A stretch of DNA of 29,474 nucleotides from assembly GCA_002305755.1 (NCBI GenBank), contig DBQV01000015.1, positions 104,791-134,264 on the forward strand. The letters run 5' to 3'. Under the pieces are notes generated by a model that searched no databases, was not told where the DNA came from, and saw nothing but the letters and a program-made list of their open reading frames with translations. A program made the position numbers and the translations under genes. Positions 16,121 to 22,545 of the stretch are shown here, piece after piece. The first letter of the stretch is position 1, and every line of letters begins with the position of its first letter. This stretch comes from Christensenella sp. UBA1385. Its GTDB lineage: Bacteria > Bacillota > Clostridia > Christensenellales > Aristaeellaceae.

Positions 16121-16824
16121 GCGTGTCCTGCGCTCTTGGCGATCAGCCAGTCGAACAGGGACTGCATGTCTGCCCGTTTCCTGGACAGGTTCTCGGGGTG
16201 CCACTGGGTGCCGATGCCGGGATAGCCGTTTGCAAACTCCAGCCCTTCGATCAAACCGTCCTCAGACGTGGCGGAAACGGTCAGGCCTGCCGCGACATCC
16301 TTCACCGTTTGGTGGTGCCGGCTGTTCACGGGGACGCGGTCTGCGCCGATCAGACTGCGCAGCAGAGATCCCTCTTTCAGCAACACCTTGTGCGCATCGT
16401 CTTGCGCGTCCGAGCGCTCGTGCCTGATGAGAAGCGCCGGCACCTGCACATAGATATCCTGATACAGCGTGCCCCCCTCTGCGACATTCATCAGCTGCAC
16501 TCCGCGGCAGATGGCCAGAAAGGGCTTGCCAAGCGTTTTGAGATAGCGATAGAGGTACAACTCCTGCGCGTCCCTCTCCGGGATGATGCTGCCGCAGTAT
16601 GGCTTGGTTTCTTCTCCGAAATACGCGGGGCTGATGTCCTCGCCGCCTGAAAATATGACGCCATCCACCTTATCGGCCATGGCTTTCCACGCTTCTTCGC
16701 TGTCCGTCAGTGGGAAGAGCAGGGGCAGCCCGCCCGCTCGAAGCACAGCGGTGACGTAGTCATTGGGGATATCGATGCGCTTGTTCGTGGTGTTCCAGTT
16801 GGGCGTGATGCCGATCGTGACCAT
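16117..16824 (-). CDS. Gamma-glutamyl-gamma-aminobutyrate hydrolase family protein (peptidase C26)
   Basis: The 235-residue cytoplasmic protein is a class I glutamine-amidotransferase-like hydrolase of the PuuD type. These split gamma-glutamyl amide bonds, as in gamma-glutamyl-GABA from putrescine breakdown. The catalytic triad is visible: Cys106 in AICRGVQ, and His209 with Glu211 in QWHPE. Other family marks are the start ITPNW, FSGGEDISPAYF (about 58-69) and NSRHHQTV (about 167-174). The ATG at 16824 has GAGGAA about six bases upstream. No other polyamine genes are near, so the substrate is open; its partner is the overlapping metallophosphoesterase gene. Confidence 0.88.
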   Translation of the reverse strand: MVTIGITPNWNTTNKRIDIPNDYVTAVLRAGGLPLLFPLTDSEEAWKAMADKVDGVIFSGGEDISPAYFGEETKPYCGSIIPERDAQELYLYRYLKTLGKPFLAICRGVQLMNVAEGGTLYQDIYVQVPALLIRHERSDAQDDAHKVLLKEGSLLRSLIGADRVPVNSRHHQTVKDVAAGLTVSATSEDGLIEGLEFANGYPGIGTQWHPENLSRKRADMQSLFDWLIAKSAGHA

Positions 16825-16858
16825 ACCGTTCCTCGCGTTTCATGAATATTCTGAACGG

Positions 16859-16867
16859 ATTATAGCA
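16859..16867 (-). promoter_or_regulatory. Extended -10 promoter element of the C26 hydrolase operon
   Basis: The minus strand reads TGCTATAAT here, a consensus -10 with TGN extension. The -35 region 17 bp upstream is only T-rich (TTTTTA). The leader would be about 30 bases. Confidence 0.65.
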
Positions 16868-16902
16868 TAGAAACAGGACGATAAAAATGAGTGAAATCTA
16901 AT

Positions 16903-16931
16903 TTGTGAGAGCGTGGTGATTATGATATACT
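16903..16931 (+). promoter_or_regulatory. Predicted promoter of the xpaC-telA operon
   Basis: TTGTGA (16903-16908), a 17-bp spacer and TATACT (16926-16931). The start site near 16938 gives a leader of about 50 bases before the TTG start. This is the only clear promoter I see for the six-gene operon. Confidence 0.65.
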
Positions 16932-16990
16932 TCATTTGACGATTTTTCAGGTTTAATTGTCAGAAAACGCTGGCATGGGGAGGCCGGGAA

Positions 16991-17701
16991 TTGGCAAAGA
17001 TCAACCAATCAAAATCGCCCGTCAAGGGATGGATCTGGGGCTTTCTGGCTGCGGGATTCACCGGCGCGATCTATTCTGCCGTATTTCCGCTCTATAAGTG
17101 GCCGCATTATCTTTTGATGGCCGCTGCGGTGCTGGTGGTAGGGCGCGTCGCTCAGATCATGGGGTCGGGGCTGGATACTTCCAAACGCATGCCTGCGATG
17201 GATGATCTGCCCAAGTCAGGCAACGAGCAGGTGGACCAGCTGATCGACCGCGGGCAGGAGATACTGGCCCAGATCGTGGAAGAAAACAGGCTGATTCCCG
17301 ACCCTGCTCTATCCAGGCAGATGGATGAGCTGGAGAGCATCAGCAACAAGATCTTCCGTACCGTGATCGAGCAGCCGGATAAGGCGCCGCAGATCAGGCG
17401 CTTTATGGATTACTACCTGCCGACTACGCTGAAGATGCTGCGAGGCTACCGCAAGATGGACGAGCGCAGCGTAAGCGGGCAGGAGGCGGACAATGTCCGG
17501 GGCAAGATCGTTTCGGCGATGGATGTGGTGATCGGCGCGTTCAAAAAGCAGCTGAACACGCTGTACCAAAATGATTTGCTGGATATTTCTACGGATATCG
17601 ACGTATTGGAGACCATGCTCAGGCAGGATGGCCTGAGCGGCAAAACCATGTCCATGTTTGGCGGGGCTGGCGCAGCGGCGCAGCAGAAAAAGGAGGATTA
17701 G
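16991..17701 (+). CDS. XpaC-like membrane protein (5-bromo-4-chloroindolyl phosphate hydrolysis family)
   Basis: This 236-residue protein has two hydrophobic segments close to the N-terminus (about 12-32 and 38-55) and a soluble, mostly helical cytoplasmic part. It resembles the XpaC family, named after Bacillus XpaC, which was linked to hydrolysis of a chromogenic phosphate; the real biochemical role is unknown and no known phosphatase motif is visible. Family members usually sit next to telA, as here. The start is the TTG at 16991, supported by GGGGAGG seven bases upstream and by hydrophobic segments beginning shortly after. Its final codons contain AGGAGG, the ribosome-binding site of telA, so the two are tightly linked. 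Confidence 0.8.
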   Translation: MAKINQSKSPVKGWIWGFLAAGFTGAIYSAVFPLYKWPHYLLMAAAVLVVGRVAQIMGSGLDTSKRMPAMDDLPKSGNEQVDQLIDRGQEILAQIVEENRLIPDPALSRQMDELESISNKIFRTVIEQPDKAPQIRRFMDYYLPTTLKMLRGYRKMDERSVSGQEADNVRGKIVSAMDVVIGAFKKQLNTLYQNDLLDISTDIDVLETMLRQDGLSGKTMSMFGGAGAAAQQKKED

Positions 17702-17704
17702 ACC

Positions 17705-18916
17705 ATGTCTGAAGAAAAAATGAGCATCGAAACTGAAACCGAACAGGCCGCGGCCCAGGTGCCGGTGCTGACGCTGAACCCGCAGGCGGGAAACAAGCTC
17801 CAGATGGAAAAGGTGATGGATCAGCTGGAAAAGGCGGCCGAGCAGGAGCCGGCGGCCCCCGATGTGCAGGCGGAAATCGCCAGACAGCTGGACAGCGGCC
17901 TGACGGAAGAAGAAAAGAAAACGGTGGAAGAGTTCTCCCGCCAGATCGATATCAGCAATTCCGAGCATGTGATGCTCTATGGCGCGGACGCGCAGAAAAA
18001 GGTTTCGGACTTTGCAGACAGCATACTGGCCGACATCAAGAACAAGGATGCCGGCGCCGTCGGCGACATGATGAGCAAGCTCATCGGAGAGCTGCAGAAC
18101 TTTGAAAGCGCTACGGAGAAGCCCAAGGGCATCCGCGCCTGGTTCAGCTCACCCGAAAAATATATCGCGCAGGTGCGCTCCCGCTTTGATACCGTTTCCA
18201 AAAATGTGGAGACCATCGCCGGCGCGCTTGAGGGCCATCAGGTACAGCTGCTCAAAGACGTGGCCATGCTGAATCATTTGTATGATATGAATATCCAGTA
18301 CTTCAAGGAGCTTACCATGTACATCGTGGCGGGCGAGCAGAGGTTGGCTGCCTTCCGTGAGAAGGAGGTGGCCGAGGCGCGCGCTCACGCCGAGCAGACG
18401 GGCGACGCCATGGACGCGCAGAGGGCCAGTGACCTGGCCGCCGCAGCAGACCGTTTTGAAAAAAAACTGCACGATCTCAAGCTCACAAGACAGATATCCA
18501 TGCAGATGGCGCCGCAGATCCGCCTGCTGCAAAACAACAACGCGCTGCTGATCGAGCGCATACAGTCCACGCTGGTGAACACTTTGCCGCTTTGGAAGAA
18601 CCAGATGGTGCTGGCCATCGGCCTTGAACACAGCCGCGATGCCATGCAGGCCCAGCGCTCTGTAACCAACATGACCAATGAGCTGCTCAAGAAGAACGCC
18701 GAGTCGCTCAAGATGGGCACCGTCGAGACCGCCAAGGAAGCGGAGCGCGGCATTATCGACATCCAGACGCTGGTTGAAACCAACCAAAGCCTGATCGACA
18801 CCATGAACGAAGTGGTGCGCATCCAGGAGGAAGGACGACAGCAGCGCCGCGAGGCAGAAAAGACGCTCAGCCGCATGGAAGACGAGCTGAAGCGGCGCCT
18901 GATCAGCGGACGCTGA
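17705..18916 (+). CDS. telA: TelA family toxic-anion resistance protein
   Basis: The 403-residue protein matches the TelA/YceH family, historically tied to tellurite resistance but present in many bacteria without tellurite exposure. It is soluble, strongly helical and likely coiled-coil. An Ala/Glu-rich N-terminal tail (1-60) precedes the conserved body, which includes the segment IRAWFSSPEKYIAQVRSRFDTV (about 139-160), the stretch around YKELTMYIVAGEQRL-like sequence near 205-220, and LWKNQMVLAIGLEHSRDAM (about 298-316). No enzyme motif is apparent. The ATG at 17705 has AGGAGG eight bases upstream, inside the preceding gene. TelA proteins have been proposed to act in membrane-associated stress responses alongside Ter proteins; no terD-like gene is in this window. 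Confidence 0.88.
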   Translation: MSEEKMSIETETEQAAAQVPVLTLNPQAGNKLQMEKVMDQLEKAAEQEPAAPDVQAEIARQLDSGLTEEEKKTVEEFSRQIDISNSEHVMLYGADAQKKVSDFADSILADIKNKDAGAVGDMMSKLIGELQNFESATEKPKGIRAWFSSPEKYIAQVRSRFDTVSKNVETIAGALEGHQVQLLKDVAMLNHLYDMNIQYFKELTMYIVAGEQRLAAFREKEVAEARAHAEQTGDAMDAQRASDLAAAADRFEKKLHDLKLTRQISMQMAPQIRLLQNNNALLIERIQSTLVNTLPLWKNQMVLAIGLEHSRDAMQAQRSVTNMTNELLKKNAESLKMGTVETAKEAERGIIDIQTLVETNQSLIDTMNEVVRIQEEGRQQRREAEKTLSRMEDELKRRLISGR

Positions 18917-18929
18917 CAAAGCAGAGGCC

Positions 18930-19484
18930 ATGAACAGAAAACTCAATGCCGTGCTGGCCTTTTTGGCTATGCTGATCCTGCTGGGCGGTGCTGTGCTGTG
19001 GGGGGCCTACAAGGGCTGGTCGCAGGAGCGCAGCCGGGTGGAGAGCAGCATGGGCAGCCTGCAGGAAATGCTGGGCGCGAGGCGGGAGATCGGCAACAAC
19101 ATACTCACGGTGGCGCGGCGGCACCTCCCGGCGCAGGATCCCTTGCTGACTGCGCTGTCGGCTGATATCACGCAGCTGGCTGAGGAAGAGGGCTTCGGCA
19201 GACTGGCGGCCGTAAATGCGGATTTTGAAAAGGATGCGCAGGCGCTGCTGAGCCGTCTGTGTGCGCTGGCATCGGTGCAGGCGGATGAGCGCGATCTGAT
19301 GTACGCACAGGCCATGCTGCCGCAGGCGCTGGAAGAGAGCGCCCGCCTGACCGAGCAGGCGGAATACAATAGGGAAGCTGAAGATTTCAATCAAAACATG
19401 GATCGACGATTTTCCGGAAGAATAGCTGCCTGGCTGGGCGTTGAGAAAGCCCAGCAGTTCATTACGCAGGAGGATGCACAGTGA
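18930..19484 (+). CDS. Divergent LemA family protein
   Basis: This 184-residue protein has a single N-terminal membrane anchor (about 7-27), then a helical domain that follows the LemA layout: a first helix with VESSMGSLQEMLGARREIGNNIL, a middle section with VNADFEKDAQALLSRL, and the end motif EYNREAEDFNQNMDRRFSGRIAAWLG. LemA proteins have an exterior N-terminus in some models and an unknown function; they often pair with TPM-domain proteins, as here. Only AGAGG just before the ATG at 18930 is seen as ribosome-binding site, three bases away, which is short. The stop overlaps the GTG of the next gene (GTGA). The match is by pattern rather than close identity. Confidence 0.7.
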   Translation: MNRKLNAVLAFLAMLILLGGAVLWGAYKGWSQERSRVESSMGSLQEMLGARREIGNNILTVARRHLPAQDPLLTALSADITQLAEEEGFGRLAAVNADFEKDAQALLSRLCALASVQADERDLMYAQAMLPQALEESARLTEQAEYNREAEDFNQNMDRRFSGRIAAWLGVEKAQQFITQEDAQ

Positions 19485-20266
19485 AAAAGCTGTGGCTGAT
19501 AGTCTGTCTTGCGCTGTGTCTGGGCGCGCTGCCGGTGAAAGCCTCTCAGACCGCTTACATACGCGACGGAGCCGCCGTGCTGGCCCCTGCGACGCAGCGT
19601 GACGCCGGGGCGCTGAGCGATCTGGTGGCGGATGAGATCGATATCCGGATCGTGGTGGATATCCGCCACTTCCTGGGCGGGGCTGAAGCGCAGGCCTATG
19701 CAAAGCGGCTGCTGGATGAACTTCCTGAGCCCGAGTCGAGCATGCTGCTGCTTGTGGTCGTGGGCGAGGAAAGCTACGCGCTGGCTGCTGGACAGCAGGT
19801 CTCGGCGCTGCTTGGCAAAGAAACCCGCGATACGCTGCTGTCAAAGGCCTTTCGTGGTCCCTTCCTTGAGAGACGGTATGATCAGGCGGTCGGCGATTTT
19901 CTGCTCAGCCTGGCGCAGGAGCTTGGAAAGGCCCGGGGCAGCAGCCTGGATCTGACCGGTCTATTTGGCTATGTGCCGGTTTCCTCTGCCGCGACAACGC
20001 AGCGGACGGATGGTATCAACCTGCTGGATGTCCTTCTGGGCGAGCCCGTTGCGCAGAACGAGGCGGAAGCTGCCGCGCGCCGAGAAAAAGCAGAGCGGCA
20101 GGACAAGGGGCTGGGCCTTGGCAGCATCATATTGATCGGGCTTGTCCTTTCCAGCGTGTTTGGCGGGAAAAAGCGAAGAGAGAGCAGAAGGGGCTGCGGA
20201 TGCGGCCCGCTGGGCTGGATTCTTGGTGTGTTCGGAGCGTCCAGGCTCTTCGGATGGAGGCGCTGA
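19481..20266 (+). CDS. TPM-domain membrane protein (YgcG-like)
   Basis: The 261-residue protein has a signal peptide (about 1-21, ending VKA-SQ) and then a TPM domain (about 25-150) with YIRDGAAVLAPATQRDAGAL at its start and SSMLLLVVVGEESYALAAGQQV in its core. This alpha/beta domain has been called a phosphatase in plant TLP18.3 but is of uncertain activity in bacteria. A variable region (150-205), a hydrophobic segment near 212-229 and a short tail follow. The tail carries RRGCGCG, with two cysteines, in place of the usual Gly/Ser-rich end. The domain would face outward. The GTG at 19481 has AGGAGG seven bases upstream and overlaps the LemA-like stop. Confidence 0.8.
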   Translation: MKKLWLIVCLALCLGALPVKASQTAYIRDGAAVLAPATQRDAGALSDLVADEIDIRIVVDIRHFLGGAEAQAYAKRLLDELPEPESSMLLLVVVGEESYALAAGQQVSALLGKETRDTLLSKAFRGPFLERRYDQAVGDFLLSLAQELGKARGSSLDLTGLFGYVPVSSAATTQRTDGINLLDVLLGEPVAQNEAEAAARREKAERQDKGLGLGSIILIGLVLSSVFGGKKRRESRRGCGCGPLGWILGVFGASRLFGWRR

Positions 20267-20268
20267 CC

Positions 20269-21540
20269 ATGCGGTTGCTGCTGATCAGCCTTGATGCCGC
20301 TTTTCAGGCGGATGCGCAGACGCTGCTCTCGATGCCAAACCTGGGAGCGCTGGCGGACAGGGGAGTTTTCTGTCAGAAAGTGCAGACGATCTATCCCAGC
20401 CTGACCTACCCGGTGCATGCAAGCATCCTCACCGGCTGTTATCCGGACAAACACGGTATCCCCCACAACGAACACTACGCCCCTGAGCTTCCCGCCGCAA
20501 AACGCCCCTGGTACTGGGATGCGGGAGAGATCCGGGTGTCCACGCTGCATCAGGCGGCTGCCCGCGCAGGGCGGGAGGTTGCCTCGATCCTCTGGCCGGT
20601 CAGCGGGCATAACAAATCCATACGCTTTAATTTCCCAGAGGTGCATGCGCTGCCTGGTGAAAACCAGGTAGCCAAGGTGCTGCGCTTCGGCAGCTTCTGG
20701 TGGCTGTTGCAGAGCGAGCTGAAATACGGCAGGCAGCGTGTCAGCAACGAGCAGCCGCATCTGGATCGCTTCGCGGCGCTTCTGACGGAGAAGCTGATCC
20801 GGCGGCAGTACAATCCGAAATCGCCCGGCAGCGTCGATCCGGGGCCGAGAAAGAAAAGACAGCATATGCCGGATGTGATCACCGTTCATCTGGTAGATCT
20901 GGACGCGACCAGGCACAGAACCGGTACCCACTCGGAGGAGGCTCGGGCGGCTCTGTTTCGTCTGGATGCCAATGTGGGCGCGATGCTCAAGGCGCTCGAA
21001 GCAGCTGGGGTGATGGAAGAGACCATTGTGGCCGTGGTGAGCGACCACGGGCAGGCGGACGTTTCGCGCGAGTTTGCTTTGGATGCCTGGCTGAAAGCGG
21101 CCGGTGTGCCCGCCCGTGCACAGACACTGGGCTTTGGCGCATACATACACTGTGAGCGGGGAGATTATCATGCCGTTCTGGACGTGCTGGAGAAAAACCG
21201 GAAAGAGCTGCATATCGAGACGGTCTATACACGCCAGCAGCTCCGCGCCATGCATGCCCCACAGGGCATCGTGCTGGCGGTGGAGCCCGAAGAGGGCGTT
21301 GAGTATGTGGACGACTTCGGGCAGGAGCAGCACCGTGGAAACCATGGCTTCGGTCCGGATCATCCCGCGGCGCAGTGCCTGCTGTGGCTGAGCGGCCCTC
21401 CTTTCCTGAAGGGGGCGCGACTGCACAGCGCCCATGTCGTGGATATCGCCCCCACGCTGGCCTACGCGCTGCGGCTTGAGCTGCCGGAGGCTCAGGGAAG
21501 GGTGTTGTATGAGGCCTTTGAGCAGACTGCAAAGGAGTAA
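20269..21540 (+). CDS. Alkaline-phosphatase superfamily / NPP-type phosphodiesterase
   Basis: This 423-residue protein belongs to the type I phosphodiesterase/nucleotide pyrophosphatase (PF01663-like) group. Visible zinc-site residues are Asp8 near the start (LLLISLDA), the nucleophile Thr46 in YPSLTYPVH, the LVDLDATRH segment (about 207-215) and VVSDHGQ (about 258-264); the GNHGFGPDH stretch near 356-364 supplies the last histidine. These enzymes hydrolyse nucleotide pyrophosphates, phosphodiesters or phospho-lipid heads; the substrate here is unknown. No signal peptide or membrane anchor is seen, so it appears cytoplasmic, which is unusual for secreted NPPs but common among bacterial relatives. 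The ATG at 20269 is two bases after the TPM gene, with GGAGG eight bases upstream. Confidence 0.9.
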   Translation: MRLLLISLDAAFQADAQTLLSMPNLGALADRGVFCQKVQTIYPSLTYPVHASILTGCYPDKHGIPHNEHYAPELPAAKRPWYWDAGEIRVSTLHQAAARAGREVASILWPVSGHNKSIRFNFPEVHALPGENQVAKVLRFGSFWWLLQSELKYGRQRVSNEQPHLDRFAALLTEKLIRRQYNPKSPGSVDPGPRKKRQHMPDVITVHLVDLDATRHRTGTHSEEARAALFRLDANVGAMLKALEAAGVMEETIVAVVSDHGQADVSREFALDAWLKAAGVPARAQTLGFGAYIHCERGDYHAVLDVLEKNRKELHIETVYTRQQLRAMHAPQGIVLAVEPEEGVEYVDDFGQEQHRGNHGFGPDHPAAQCLLWLSGPPFLKGARLHSAHVVDIAPTLAYALRLELPEAQGRVLYEAFEQTAKE

Positions 21541-21543
21541 TCA

Positions 21544-22428
21544 GTGGCGACACAGGCGGCGGTGACTTTTTTCCATCAATCAGGCTTTACGGTGGCGGTC
21601 GGCAAGACGCTGCTGATTTTCAGCTATTGGCAGGAACATGTGCCGGAGGAACTGCGGCTGAACGATAAGGACCTGCGCGGCTTTGCCAACATCGTCGTCT
21701 TTATTCCCAACGCCTCAGCCGAGCATTACGATCCCGCTATCTGGCGCTTCGGGCGAGGCTTTCCCATCACCTGGGTGGCACCGAAGGAGGCGGCGGAGGC
21801 GCTGGGCGAGCATCCCGGCCTGCGCCTCATTCGCAAAGGAGAAAGCGTCAGGGTATCGGGGGTGGAGATCAGGGCCTATCCGACCACGGACACGGGTCTG
21901 GCCTTTATGGTGAAGATCTCCGGCGTGCACATTTTCCACGCCGGAGATCTCAACCTGTGGCACTGGCGAGAGCAGAGCACCCTGCGCGAGATCACCCGCT
22001 CGGAGGATGAGTTTTACCGCATTGTCTCCCAGATCGATGAGGACAGGATAGACATCTGTATGTTTCCTGTCGATCCCAACCAGGGCGGATTTTATGACGC
22101 GGGGGCCAACCACTTCATCATGGCCAAGAAGCCCCGGCTGTTTTTTCCCATGCATTGGGGCGCGCGCAGCGAGATCGCTCAGGACTACGCAAGGCGTATG
22201 CATACTTCCTACACGACGGTCCATGCCCTGGTACGCCCCCGGCAAACCGCGCTGATCGACTTCACGGTCAATCCCCCCGTGGTGCGCGATTCGCTCAGCG
22301 AGCGAAAGGTGCTTGGCAGAAGCGCCAAGCCTGAGGATACCGAGCGCGTGAGCCTGAGCGCCTATATTTCGGACGATCCTTTCTCGGAAACCGATCTGCC
22401 TGTCGATCTGCCCTGGCACACGTCTTGA
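21544..22428 (+). CDS. MBL-fold protein with degenerate metal-binding motif
   Basis: The 294-residue protein has the layout of MBL-fold hydrolases of the UlaG-like group: FFHQSGFTVAVGKTLLIFSYW at the start, IFHAGDLNLWHW (about 130-141; His132, Asp135) and FFPMHWG (His204). The usual HxHxDH motif is reduced to N56-A-S58-A-E60-H61, so both histidines of zinc site 1 are missing and the Asp is Glu. It may bind one metal, use different ligands, or be a non-catalytic binding protein. The start is GTG at 21544 with AAAGGAG six bases upstream, overlapping the previous stop region; it is the last gene of the operon. Confidence 0.85.
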   Translation: MATQAAVTFFHQSGFTVAVGKTLLIFSYWQEHVPEELRLNDKDLRGFANIVVFIPNASAEHYDPAIWRFGRGFPITWVAPKEAAEALGEHPGLRLIRKGESVRVSGVEIRAYPTTDTGLAFMVKISGVHIFHAGDLNLWHWREQSTLREITRSEDEFYRIVSQIDEDRIDICMFPVDPNQGGFYDAGANHFIMAKKPRLFFPMHWGARSEIAQDYARRMHTSYTTVHALVRPRQTALIDFTVNPPVVRDSLSERKVLGRSAKPEDTERVSLSAYISDDPFSETDLPVDLPWHTS

Positions 22429-22452
22429 GCGGTTTCTTACCGCCCGATTTTA

Positions 22453-22461
22453 TGCTATAAT
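22453..22461 (+). promoter_or_regulatory. Extended -10 promoter element of pcrA
   Basis: TGCTATAAT, a consensus -10 with TGN extension. The -35 at 17 bp is weak (TTTCTT, 22433-22438). A short GCGGT/ACCGC stem at 22429-22443, right after the preceding stop, may help end the upstream operon. The leader to pcrA would be about 78 bases and contains no stable structure that I can see. Confidence 0.65.
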
Positions 22462-22545
22462 CAAATAGGCCATATCCTTTATATGCAGAGTTGGCTTCGG
22501 ACGGTCCTGCATTATTTTTATGGAAATCAAGCAGTGAGGAATGAC

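Noticed and set aside
19969..21435. A 488-codon open frame on the minus strand opposite the TPM and NPP genes
   Set aside because: It overlaps two real genes antisense, has no supporting start signal and no recognisable domain.
22429..22443. Strong terminator at the end of the six-gene operon
   Set aside because: The GCGGT/ACCGC stem has just five pairs and is followed by a broken T run, so I mention it only with the pcrA promoter.
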